DNA from: Numida meleagris | Lineage: Eukaryota > Chordata > Aves > Galliformes > Numididae | Direction: 5' to 3' | Length of the DNA: 64,000 nt | Assembly (NCBI RefSeq): GCF_002078875.1 | Contig: NC_034412.1 | Coordinates: forward strand, 12,338,995-12,402,994 | Program-made: the position numbers and the translations under genes | In this document: positions 1-12,649 of the stretch, in pieces | Numbering within the stretch: the stretch's first letter is position 1 | How the letters are laid out: every line of letters starts with the position of its first letter | Notes under the pieces: model-generated | The model's database searches: none | Seen by the model: the letters and a program-made list of their open reading frames with translations, nothing else | Told to the model about the DNA's origin: nothing

Positions 1-125
1 GACACAGAGGGCAGAGCAGAGGGGGACAAGCCCCTCCCTTGTCCTGCTGCCACCCCTGCTGATGCAGCCCAGGATGCAGTTGGCCTTCTAGGATGCACAT
101 TGCTGGCTCATGCCCAGCTTTCAGC
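1..125 (-). mobile_element. Degraded CR1 fragment at window edge
   Basis: Plus-strand text such as CAGGATGCAGTTGGCCTTCT and TGCTGGCTCATGCCCAGC aligns by eye with the corresponding internal part of the intact CR1 at about 1,720-1,780 (CAGGATGCCACTGGCCTTCT, TGCTGGCTCATATTCAGC). It is a divergent minus-strand copy that continues beyond position 1. Confidence 0.8.
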
Positions 126-1117
126 ATGAACATTAATAGAATTAATAATGTGAGCAAAATAACATGGGTATCAAATTAACACTCAGATCTTTGTTGTCAT
201 GCTTTTGTGAATGCATTTATTCCTTTTTTCTTTCCAAAAATCAGCATAAAATCTTTACAATTCCCTCGAAAAACACAAAGAAAACATCATGTACTTCAAA
301 GTGCTAGAGAAAAATAAGCACTGAAGATCAGCAAGTGATACTCTAGTTTTACAATGATCTCCAAAATTAGATTAGATAATGGCAATGGCAACCTCTAAGC
401 ACACTGAATGAAATATTAGAGAAAATTTTCTCCCAAGACATCACTGAACCATGCTTCTTAAAGTTAGCAGAAACTTCTGACTGAACGTACTGTTTATCAG
501 AAAACACCAGTCTGTCGAGTACAAAGTGTTTTGTGCTGGCACCTCTGATTTGAAAAGTCCAAGTCACAGATCCTGCTGGAAGCTTTCTGATGAAGCCAGC
601 CTCCCTAATGTTCTGCTCAAAGACCGGAACACAGCATCCTGAAGCTCTGAGATGCAGCTCTGCCCCCAAAGTCACAGAAAACAATTTAAAAGCCCAGAAT
701 AATTTGAAGCTCTCAAGACTTCCTAGCATCACGCAATTGCCCTGCCCAGTGTCACGGAGCTCAGAAGAGTTTCTATCAGCCAGCAGCTGCTTGCAGTAAG
801 GGGCCCAAGTGGGGTTTACTTTCATATTCTAGGCAAGGAGCTTTGAATATCTGAGAATACAAAACAGAACTGGATGTAACTGTATTTTGGAAAAGAGAAG
901 TATCCTCAGAACAAGAGAGCCCACATTGGAAGTTGCTGCAGTACTGACTACAAAGTGAAAAGCATTTACATAATGCAGAAAGCAAAAAAGATGCTGCACT
1001 TACATTCACTGCATGTCATTTCTGCAGTAAGATTCACTAGCATAGGTGTCATTTCAGAGTGCATTTCAATGGATTCTTTCTCATATAAACATTAAGTATG
1101 GCCAAATCACTCACTAT

Positions 1118-3605
1118 GATCATAGAATCATAGAATTGCTCAGGTTGGAAAGGACCTTCAAGATCATCAAGTCCAACCGCAACCTAACCATACTACCCTA
1201 AGAACCCATCGCTAAATCATGTCCCTGAGCACCACATCCAAACGAATTTTAAACACATTCAGAGATGGTGACTCAACCACCTCCCTGGGGAGCCTGTTCC
1301 AGAGCTTAACAACCCTTCCTGTAAAGAAGTTTTTCCTGATATCCAACCTAAACCTCCCCTGGTGCAACTTGAGGCCATTTCCCCTTGTCCTGTCACCTGT
1401 CACCACTGAGAAGAGACCAGCCCCGCTCTCACTGCAATCACCTTTCAGGTATTTGAAGAGAGCAATGAGGTCTCCCCTCAGCCTCCTCTTCCCCAGACTA
1501 AGCAGCCCCAGTTCCTTTAGTCGCTCCTCGTAGGGCATATTCTCCAAGCCCTTCACAAGCCTTGTTGCCCTTCTTTGGACCTGCTCCAGCACCTCAGTGT
1601 CCTTTCTGTACTGAGGCGCCCAAAACTGAACACAGTACTCGAGGTGAGGCCTCACCAATGCCGAGTACAGGGGCAGGATGACTTCCCTAGTCCTGCTCAC
1701 CACACCATTCCTGATACAAGCCAGGATGCCACTGGCCTTCTTGGCCACCTGGGCACACTGCTGGCTCATATTCAGCCGACTGCCCATCAGCACACCAAGG
1801 TCCCTTTCTGTCAGGCAGCTTTCCAGCCACTCCTCCTCAAGCCTGTAAGGTTGCCTGGGGTTGTTGTGACCAAAGTGCAGGACACGACACTTGGCCCTGT
1901 TGAAACTCATACGGTTTACCTTGGCCCATCGATGCAGTCTATCCAGGTCCCTCTGTAGTGCCTTTCTACCCTCCAACAGATCAACACTCCCTCCCAACTT
2001 GGTGTCGTCTGCAAACTTACTGAGGGTGCACTCAATCCCCTCATCAAGATCACTGATAAAGATGTTGAATAGAAGAGGCCCCAGCACCGAGCCCTGGGGG
2101 ACACTGCTCATGACTGGCCGCCAACTGGATTTAACTCCACTGACCACAACGCTCTGGGCCCAGCCATCCAGCCAGTGTTTCAACCAGCAGAGCGTATGCC
2201 CATCCAAACCATGGGCAGCCAGCTTCTCCACAAGGATGCTGTGGGGGATAGTGTCAAAGGCCTTACTGAAGTCCAGGTAGACCACATCAACAGCCTTGCT
2301 TTCATCCACTAAGCGGGTCACCTTATCATAGAATGAAATCAAGTTTGTCAAGCAGGATCTACCATTCATAAAACCATGCTGACTGGGCCTGATCCCCTGC
2401 TTGACCTTTAACTGATCCATGATGTATCCTGAGATTATCCGTTCCATAACCTTCCCTGGCACCGAGGTGAGACTGATAGGTCTGTAGCTACCAGGATCAT
2501 CTTTCCGGCCCTTCTTGAAGATGCGAGTCACATTTGCTAATCTCCAGTCAACCCAGACATTCCCTGTTAGCCAGGACTGTTGAAAGATGATGGAGAGAGG
2601 CCTGGCAACCACATCTGCTAACTCCCTCAGCTCTCTAGGGTGCAATCCATCTCGCCCCATGGACTTGTGAGTGTCCAGCTTGCAGAGCAGCTCCAAAAAC
2701 ATCTCATTGTGGATTGTGCATGGCCTATTCTGTTCCCCATCCCCATGTGCCAGCTCAAGGGGCTGTGTGCCCAGGGCACAACTAGTCTTACTATTAAAGA
2801 CTGAGGCAAAGAAGGCATTAAGTACCTCAGCCTTATCCTTGGTCACTGTGTTGCCTTCAGCATCGAACAAGGGATGGAGATTCTCCCTAGCCCTCCTTTT
2901 ACTGTTGTTGTATTTATAGAAATATTTATTGTTGTTCTTCACCTTAGTGGCCAAGTTCAGTTCTAGCTGGGCTTTGGCCTTTCTAATTTTCTCCCTGCAC
3001 AGCTTCACTAGGTACTTGTAATCCTCATAAGTTGCATGCCCCCTCTTCCAAAGACCATAAACTTTCCTTTTGTTCCCGAGTTCCAGTTTAAGGTTTCTGT
3101 TCAGCCAGACTGATCTTCTACCCCAACAGCTCATCTTCTGTGACTTGGGGATGGTCAGCTCCTGCACGATTAAAATAACTTCCTTAAAGTATTCCCAGCC
3201 ATCCTGGGCTCCCATGCCCTCCAGAACTGCCTCCCAAGGGACTCTCTCAACCATGCTCCAAAAGAGGCCAAAGTTTGCCCTTTGGAAGTCCAAGGCTGCA
3301 GTTCTGCTGACTCCCCTCTGAGGTTCAACAAGGATTGAGAAGTCTATTATTTCATGATCACTTTGCCCCAGACGGCCTCCAACCTTTACATCCCCCACAA
3401 GGCCTTCTCTGTTAACAAGCAGCAGGTCCAGGATTTTGCTTCCCCTTGTTGGCTCCTTCACCAGCTGTGTCAGGAAGTTGTCTCCCACACACTCTAGGAA
3501 CCTCCAGGACTGTTCCCTTTCTGCCGTATTGTAATTCCAGCAGATGTCTGGGAAGTTGAAGTCCACCATGAGAACAAGAGGTAGAGACCTCGAGACCTCA
3601 CCCAA
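1118..3605 (-). mobile_element. CR1 LINE, 5'-truncated, with intact 797-codon ORF2 remainder
   Basis: Minus-strand CR1 retrotransposon. An uninterrupted ORF (3,605 to stop at 1,212) covers the end of the APE-type endonuclease and the whole reverse transcriptase. Motifs: VDFN at residues 14-17 (family consensus GDFN), SDH at 82-84, YLDFSKAFD at 443-451, PQGSVLGP at 503-510, FADDTK at 531-536. The 3' end has the CR1 terminal octamer repeats ATTCTATG (about 1,120-1,136 on the complement). The 5' end is cut within the endonuclease, as is usual for CR1. No stop or frameshift in about 2.4 kb suggests a recent insertion, but this copy lacks the N-terminal endonuclease and 5' promoter and so cannot be autonomous. 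Confidence 0.96.
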
Positions 3606-6600
3606 CTACCCATAAAGTAATTTAAATAAATACAACAGAAGTAATTTAAATAATTACAATAAAGTAAGAACGATGTTTCACTAAGAGAAAACTCTCTATA
3701 CTCCAAAATTAAATACAGAGATTTTGGTCCTTGCAGAGATCTGCTCCATACTGCTGATAGAAGAACTTAATAATCACAGGGTTTATCCACACAGGATAAA
3801 TCTATCACCCAGTTTTTATCAAGGCTTTGTGAAAAGGCAGAATCACTGTAACTACTGATCAATGATTTCTCACTTGTCTGCAAAACACGTTAGAACTGTT
3901 GCAAGGGATGACATCTCACTGGGGAGGAAGGGATTCTGGAACCAAACAGCACAGCTCCAGAGTTCATTCACCTTACAGAAGTTCTGTGGTACACTGCAGC
4001 AGCACCAAGAAAAACAAGCTCAAATGGTTATTGGAATGACTAGCTCTAAACTTGCTTTGTCTTTTAAGAAATAAATGTAACGACTAAGAGTTTACTTCAC
4101 CCTTAAGAGCCATCATCATGGAGCCTCAAGCAGCCCTTTAAACAAGACACTTAGTGCTTTAGGGTATTCTTTACTGGCCACATTGTCCTGCACCCTCAGG
4201 AGGTGATCAAACATATCACTTCAACCGAGTACCTTTCCACTACTTTTAAGAGGCAATAATCAGCCAAATTTTAACGATAGGGTCCTATTACAGTTATGTA
4301 AATTAAATCTTAATTTGTCCCTCCCTCAATTAAACATGTTAATTTCCCAGAGGACTCAACACCGTTTTCTTCATTTGTTACACATGACATCATCATGAAG
4401 TGTGCTGCAGCCTTAAAAATGAATTTAAGTACCTCGTCCTACAGACCCTACTTATGTCAGGAATCCTCACATAACTCTGCTCACTGAAGTTCCAAGGCAT
4501 GTTCAGATGAGAATGTTTCTCAGACCCACATACAAGAACACAATTTTAACATCCCCAAGGACAGTTGATGCCAGAAAACATCTGTCTCACAACACGGACA
4601 ATGAAATTAGGACTCTCAACACAGGGGGTACTTAGCTTACAAATTCTTAAGACTTCACATCTGTTTGTTTTTTTTATAATATTCATTTAAACTTGCCTGA
4701 AAAATAGGTATCAATGGAAGTAGATGTACATTACAGACAATCAGAAGCTATTAACAAGCTGCTAAGTCTCTGTGAAACCTAAGCCATAATTTTGGTTTGG
4801 CATTACTGTGATTGACTCCGAAAATTAAATTTGATTAAAAGTGTTTAATAATTTGCCTAAGTTTTCTACAGAAGAAACCAGGAATCATAACCATTACAAA
4901 GGCTGGAACTTTTGCAACAGAAATACAAATGAAATTTCCATTAAGTTTTATAGATTTGTTGAATTTTAAGCATTAGGACAGAATAAGAAACATACAAATT
5001 GCCATAATGATTCAAAATTACAGTCACTGTATTTAGTGACAAAAATCACTACCAAATACTTGAAAAGGAGATCAAAGTAACATACCAGATCTGGAAATTT
5101 ACAGAAAATTGTCTATATACTTTCTTTAGCCACATTAGATGATGACTACCTGATTTCCTGAAGAACTTCTCATTCACCTTGTTCAATTTTCAAAGCATCA
5201 GCCTTGCTACAAGAGTACCTTTTATTCAGACTCTCTTGGCTTTCTCTATATAAAAAAGTGAACCAGTTGTTTATTCCAGGTTATCCAAAACCTTCCACAC
5301 CTTCTAATCACTTCTGCTGCCCCTCTCTGTTGGGGCCCAATGTATTTCTGCCCCAATTCCTTGTACGTGAAGTTACCCGAAGCTGATTTCAAGGGATTAA
5401 GTACCACCCATTTACAGAAGAGAACAGCTTTCTAAAAGCTTCTGCTCTGTTTTGACATTATCTGCACAGCTTTAAATCCTTTGCATTTTTGAGCACTAAT
5501 GTTCAGGGAGGATTAGTCAGCATTCCTCCAGACCAGCACATGGGTCTCCCTGCCAGATAACCATGGCTTCTGTAGAAGATGTGTGGTTACCTGACACGAT
5601 TCTCTCTCTCTTGTGCATTTGTCAACAACAAGTTTCAGTTTTAGTCGGTCCAGTATGAAGGATCACGTAAGGGCAAGCCAGACTGAAAGTGAGGTTTGTT
5701 GTGAGTAAAAGGAACCGTGTCTCATTACTCTTCACAGCCCCTACTTCTTCATGTGCTCAAAGTCCTCTCAAACTGACAATGTGGCTGCTGTTGTAACTAA
5801 CGCATCAAGTGCAACGAAGCTCCCCAAATCATCAATATTCAGTAACCTTACCTCAGCAGAACGTCCCTGCTTTCACACTCAGATAGAACCCTATTCTTAC
5901 CTCCTTCAAGAACTTCTTTCTCACAACCACCTTTGCTACAGGAGTCTTTGTAATACTGGTCACTGATCTAACGCCTCTGTTTCCAGAGCGGAAGGACATT
6001 ACAAAGGGAAATTCATCAGTAGAGTGCCAGCCCGAATGCTTTTCTTCCATGCAATTTAAATACATTCTGATAGGTCACTGACACGTAATTCAGGTTAGCA
6101 TTTAAATACCATGCTCGCTTATAATGCGCTAACCAACCTTTTAAACACCTAGTTATCTTAACTCATGGAGGAGAAATTTAAGAACATAGAAGTTTTGCAG
6201 TGAGAAGTCCAAGCACCAGGCCCTGGTACTCCAGCTCCTAGTCACACTGCTTCACTTTCACATCTTTACACTTTTGTCAGGGTTACAGCAGAACGGAATA
6301 CTGAATAATACAGTGCAATTGCTACACTTACTACAGGCTGTGAAATGTAAAACGAAACAATGCAAAGCTGAAAAACAATTTGGGGCAGTAACATGTATAG
6401 CTGCTCACACGTGGCCTACAAATCAGCTTTTGAAAGCAAGACTGCTTCCCTACAAAAGACTACATTTTACCAATAGAACAACTTAATTAATTTTCCTATC
6501 AAGCAAGTATTACTTTTCTTAATTTACATCACGAGCATTTCTGCTGTTTAAAACTGTTGGAAAACTGCAACAATTGTATCACTGTTTAAGATTTTTTTTC

Positions 6601-7021
6601 TCAATAATTCAATTAGCATTTATGTTTTGTGTAGCTCATATTGATGAGTTAGGAGGTTCTAACCAGAAGGTATTTATTTCAGCACTGCTGTTATTCCTGT
6701 ATATTATAAGTAGACAAAAATATATCAAAACAAAAAGTTGGACAAAACTTCTGTTAGAAAGTAGAAAGCTAATTTAAAACAATAAATGATGCTGTACAGT
6801 GCTCATAAAGAAATGCTTTTACCTTCAGATTTTGGTCTAAATGCCACTAAGACATTTTTAATGAAGTTATTCCTACTCTTGCCAAACAGAGTGCTTTCAG
6901 TTGATACGGATGCACTTCAAATATGGACGTCTTCATTTCGGAAACATTGCTCCACAATTAGACACATCTAGGTGAGGTGAACTGAACTGAACTTGAGCTC
7001 AATTCACCTCCATCAACACAG

Positions 7022-7056
7022 AAAAAAAAAAAAAAGGAAAAAAAAAAGGGGGGGGC
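7022..7056. repeat. Poly-A / poly-G low-complexity tract
   Basis: Two long A runs separated by GG and followed by eight G bases, on the plus strand in DNER intron 1. It has no CR1-like flank, so it is best read as a simple homopurine tract. Confidence 0.85.
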
Positions 7057-9089
7057 AATATTCTTGAAGACTACCCTCAAATGCAGTTGTCAAAAAACAG
7101 GTAACCTCTCAGCATACATAAAGAACGGGATTCAGCATTATGAAATTCAACAGACTGTATTTAGATTAAGCAATAATCAACAGGAATGTGTTATCAGCTG
7201 AATCCATTCAGCTCCGGAAGGATACTGTAGGAAGAAAAACAATGTTTATTACAGGCAAAGAGGGAGAAGAGTGGAATAACTCACTTTAACAGAAAAAAAA
7301 CGTACAAGGGAATTCAATGAAATTGAAAGACAGAAAATAAAAGCTAATAAAATGATTTTTTCCATGCAATTAATCTGTGGGATTCATTGGAACATGAACA
7401 TACCACAGCCAAAAATGTTACCAGGAATAAAAGAAAGACTTGATGTTTAGTAAGAATGAGTGAGCTATGAGGGAAAGTACCATGCCAGTTAAGACTTAGG
7501 CTCTCTTTAGGGTTATGTGGACACTGTTTTCCACAGACTCATGTCTGACTATTAGAATGAAATTTCTCGCACCATCTTCTAAGACATCTGGCCTGATCAC
7601 ATAATGAAGCCGAAATCCTGCTAAATGCCAGCTCTGAATTTAATAATCTCAAAGTAGTACTTCCATTAAAGACAATATGTAGAAGATTCTATGAGAGTCC
7701 TCAAAGAGAGGGAAACTGCCTCCCATAATACTGAACCAAGTCATACAAGTCCACTGTTTTGAGCAATATTTTTGTTTCTTTGTTTCACCATCTATATTCT
7801 GTTTCTTATCTTGTATTCAAGACAAAGCATTCTCCTGTTTTTTTTCTTCCTTGCATATCATGAGTCTGCACCATTAAAGAGCACTTCCAGGGCTACATAT
7901 ATACAAACAGCAATATCAAGAGAAGTATTTCAAAGGAAGGTAAAACAATTGTAGGTTTTAAGCGGATATCATTGCAAAGTAATTCTCTCAGATCAAAGCA
8001 AATAAACAATGAAAAATAACATATGAAAAAGTTGAAGCATCTTAGTTTAGCATATCTTCTACTATCATTCGATTACTTTACATTTGACCTGTTTCTTTAA
8101 AATCTTTAATTACTATCAAAAAATTTTTTAAAGTAAAACCAACACTTAAAAGTCTTTCTTATAGGATGGAGTTTTACAGAGCACTATTCATTTGGTTCTT
8201 GACTGACTTGACAAACACTTATAAAGAATTGTTTTGAACAGATTTAATGAGAGCATTTCAGCGGACTGAAACAGACTTCAAAGATTCACAAAGGTTAGAG
8301 TGCAGGTGAAAATACCCAAACCATAACCACTTGGATAATTTAGATCATTTGGGTTATTATATCACACAAGTTTTATTCTACAGAAATTTAGAATGATTTG
8401 TTTAGATCCCATGGCAAGAATTAGAGCACAATTCCTTATCAATTGCTTTGGAAATTGCTGAATTATAGTTCTCTTACTCACAAATTTTCACATGATACAC
8501 TTAAAGGCAAGATGCTAATTTGAAAAGCTTGAATTTCTGACTGAAAATTTACTACAGTTAGAAAAAAAGCTAAATAAAATGTGGGAGAAATTATTTTTCA
8601 TGTTCAGTTTTAGCGCTACTGTTCCCCATACCTGATAGCTGACATAGCCACGTTGCGGAAATTCATTAGTTCCCCTGGAAGCAGATACCACAGTTCATGA
8701 GGTAGCTGGATAGCACAAAAACTCACAGAAAAATAATATCCATCAGTCCTGTGTGGCACACAATTGTTACCAGAAGAAAAATAGAAACAATGACAGTGAA
8801 ATGTGGGTACGTTAACTTGTGACTAAAGTAGCTGTAAACAAAGTGGTTTGAAATTAATACTGAATATTTTTGGATGTTTTATCTAATTATAATATTGTTA
8901 AAACTTCTGCCTGAACCACATACAACTCTGTCAAGGTATAGCCTAGGCTTGATGCAAGTCATACACATGCATATAATGATGTGGAAATCATTTAGTAAAA
9001 TATTCAGCAAAGGGGAGACAGGAACAGGATGAAAGTAATAGGCAAGCACAAAATCCAGGGAAAAAAACCAACACATATGCGTATACAGA

Positions 9090-9440
9090 GTCACAGAACA
9101 GAAATGTAGAAGGGTGTAGGTGGGAAGAGGCACAAGGGATTCTCTGATTCAACTCAGGCAGTTGGGGCATTGGCCTTACAAGGCCCTGAATCTCCAAGGA
9201 GGAAGATCCTACAACCATTCCAAGCACCTGTTCCACTGTTTGGCACCATCACTGCAAGAAATGTTTTTTTCAGTTTAACTGGAACTTCCTCTACTGTAAT
9301 ATGTGTGTTGCCACGTCTTGTCCTTGTACTGACTGCACCTCAGAACAGACTTGCTCCATCTTTCTCTATGGCCCCCCATTATGAAGCTGAAGATGGCACA
9401 TAGCTTCCTCTTCTCCAAGAAAAGCAAAATGAGCTCGCAC
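9090..9440 (-). mobile_element. Old CR1 fragment, 3' region
   Basis: Resembles the reverse complement of a CR1 3' end: CAAGCACCTGTTCCACTGTT, a TCTTGTCCTTGTACTG stretch, CAGACTTGCTCCATCTTTCT and AGCTTCCTCTTCTCCAAG follow the standard order of CR1 3' sequence. Many substitutions indicate an old copy. Boundaries are approximate. Confidence 0.75.
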
Positions 9441-12400
9441 AGTCTCTTTCCATGCACAGTATCAGCATCAGTGCAAATATTTAAATTCATCAACTCTAAA
9501 GCACTGTGAGAGTTTGCAGAGTCAGCCAGCAGGAAGTGACAAGGTAGCTCAGAACTCAAGCCCAACTGCAGTCAGATAAAGCAAGGCTCCAGGGCATCCA
9601 CTAACCGTACAATTTACTCTTGCTAAAGACAGAAGAGAGAACAGAGTGGCCACATAGCAAAACACTTGCATCACAATAGACACATCATCTAAGAATATGC
9701 CCTTCATTAATGAGAACAGAGAAATAATAGCTTTTAAAATATGCTAGAGAACTCATTGTGAAGGATTATTTAGAGACCTTTCATTAGCGATGTCAGCACT
9801 CAATAGAAAACAGGAGAATTAATCAGGATAGTGACATGAAGGTGATTTAGCAGTTAGATTAAAGGATGTCCCTTTACACAGCACTGTCTAGTGAAACCTG
9901 AAATAACCTGGCCAATGAAATTTCATACTGTTTATTAGAAGCATTAGACCATTGAGTCAAGAAACAATAATCCTTCTCTTTTTGCTACTAAAACACTTAT
10001 TTCAACACCAATCCAACAGCAGTTACACCAGCAGCTAGCACGTTGCTCTCAGAAGTAAGAGGAAGGTCCTCCAGGGCGGCCGGACCGCACAGCAAAGACC
10101 TGCAGGCTGCAGCCAGAGCGCTGGGCTGGCTGCACACAGCTCAGCTTCTATTACTGGCACAAACGATGAAATAATGAAGCATGGAAGTAAAAGAGGGAGG
10201 AAAATTGTCAATCAAAGGAGAGAAGGGTGGGGAAGAAGTAACTAAAGACAAGCATACGCAATAGGATTTTTAAATCGTTAAAGTTTCTTTTCACAGATCT
10301 TTTAAAGAAGTTAGCATTGAGCCAAATAACCATAAAGCAATTTAATGCAATTAACCATGTTCAGATTTTGCATTTTTAAGCAAACAACCAAGTCTACCAT
10401 GAAATTTTTCATTTTCTATTTAGTTTGTATCTTCTGCCTCTAAAATTATTTCAAAAGCTACTGACATAAATCCATGTTTACATAAAACTCCCCTGATTGA
10501 GAAAAGTAATTTTATTGGACTATACATGTGATTAGAGACAGCAGAACAGTCATTAGACTAGTGGTTAGAAATGAAGGTTAAAGACTAATTATCAAAGTAA
10601 AACACATGTAAAAATTCAGGGAGTATGCCAGCATGAACCAAGTGACAGATATTAAAGCTATTTCAATTTCTTTAATCAAATTTTCTCAGTATAAAGCTGA
10701 GGATTGGACAATTCCAAATTCCTGCAGAAAGGCAGCTGAATTCACTGCAATTTTTGTACAATTTCATAGGGAAAATGTGTGATTTCTCTGCTCAGCCCAA
10801 AGTTTAAGATACCAGAACACACTGATTCTATTTATTCTTCACACAGACTAGAAATACGGCACAGAGAAGAGGGGGAAAAATCACATCCACGAAAAGTGGA
10901 GTTAAAGCAAGGTCCCACAACGTGAAACCAAACGATCCGTAACAAAACAATCTTCAAGACCGCCAAACAAAGTATATCCAAACCTAAGTAACTTGATTCA
11001 TACACACATGCATAATGCATGGAATGGATATACTAAGATCACTTTGGTTAAATAAATTATGAGTTACCTAGACAACTATAACATAAGGTCGTAGAGTTGG
11101 ATTAAGTCCAAGTTAAATACTTCACTTGGTGATAAGGAAGCTCTATCTCAACCTTCAGAAGTATCTCATGCACGTGATGACAATTTTATTCTTCGCCTCT
11201 CTCCTCATGCCCTCACCAGCATCATCAAGTGTATCACAATCAGTCACAGGAAAAACTTCAATGAGAAAATCTGTTGGCAATCTCAAGCTTTGTTATCAGT
11301 CTCTCTATCTTAATAATTTCATTGTACTCGGTTGATTTGTAGCACGTTTAGAACATTTTTCTTCCATTCCATGTGTTAATGCATCTGGGCAGAAGGAGAG
11401 AGATGCTGTCTTCCCTACAAGAAGTAACGCAAAAGTAATTATGTCTCTTTAGGCAACTGTGGTTCCAAAGAACTCCAGTTCCAACAAATTTACCTCCTAT
11501 GATCCAGGCATTTAAGCGTAACAATTACTGTTCTTTTTTCCTTCCGGGTATTGCCTTCTCGGAGTCCAATTGTTCAATAACAACCTCAGAAGTAACCTGT
11601 CTAAACATATGCCAGTAACCCACTTGGTTTAACCCATAGTTTTCTTCATATCACTGAAGGGTTACAAATTCGTTCTTTTAATTGTTATTGTTGGATTGGT
11701 AAACGTGACTGTTTCCATCTGAACAACAGCAAAACACAAGAATTAATGCACCCGTACAATACTTATTCATTTTCTATTTTGATAAAATGAGCAAAACCTC
11801 AACTGTGGATAATAGCAACGTGCTTATATTGCGCCTTTAAATATTAAATAATAAATTGCCTGCTCTCTAGTTGATTAAGGTTACATTTCAAAACCCTATT
11901 AACTGTTCATAGCTGATGTCCACACTTCAGCTGCCGACATGATAGCCAGAAGTGGCATTCATTTGTTTATCAGTTTCCTTTACAACAGTCACTGCTCAGT
12001 ACTTTATAAAAGGAAACAGAACGTACCGCGCTGTAAGCCTCCTCTCATTAGTTAATAAAACCGCTGTGAAAATATTGCCCCGCTCTGCATTGAAGAAACA
12101 ATTAAAGCCGGCTCCCCAGACACAGCACTTCGCAGGAGGTAGGATGCCAGCAAGCGTTCCATTTCACGAAGTCTTTAAAAGGGTCATTAATCTTTCAGTC
12201 ATGGATCTGGATGCTGCAGCCTAACAGCGGCGAGCAGGAGCAAACACGCAGCGCTCTCTTTCTCTTCGCACAGACAGAAGCGTGGCAAACTCTTAGGAGG
12301 CCAACGGCTAAAATTAGCCAAAGAGAACTCTATTTAATCCGCTTTAATCTCTGATTTTACATAATCTCATTAGTGTTAATATTTTCACTTTCGTTGTTAC

Positions 12401-12649
12401 GCGGACCTAACCGAGCCGCCTCCAGGCAGGTGCCGCACCGGGAGCGCAGCGCTCCTACTTCTCCCTGACTTTGTATTCACCTGCGCCGTGAGCCCTCATT
12501 AAACGCGTTCTCCCGTCTACTCAGCAGAACGATTTGGGTAGTACGTGACCGAGGAACAACTACCCGCCCTCAAAGGAATAAAAAAGCCCGCGTTTCCTTC
12601 AACTATCTGCTTCCACGCTGAAGCCGTTCGGAGCACAGAGCGCTGCCCC

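Noticed and set aside
367..825. Minus-strand 152-codon ORF in DNER intron 1
   Set aside because: It lacks the EGF cysteine pattern of DNER and matches no protein I recognise. It could be a chance ORF, though a decayed retrocopy cannot be excluded without a search.
1219..2280. Plus-strand ORFs inside the CR1 copy
   Set aside because: Antisense shadows of the reverse-transcriptase ORF.
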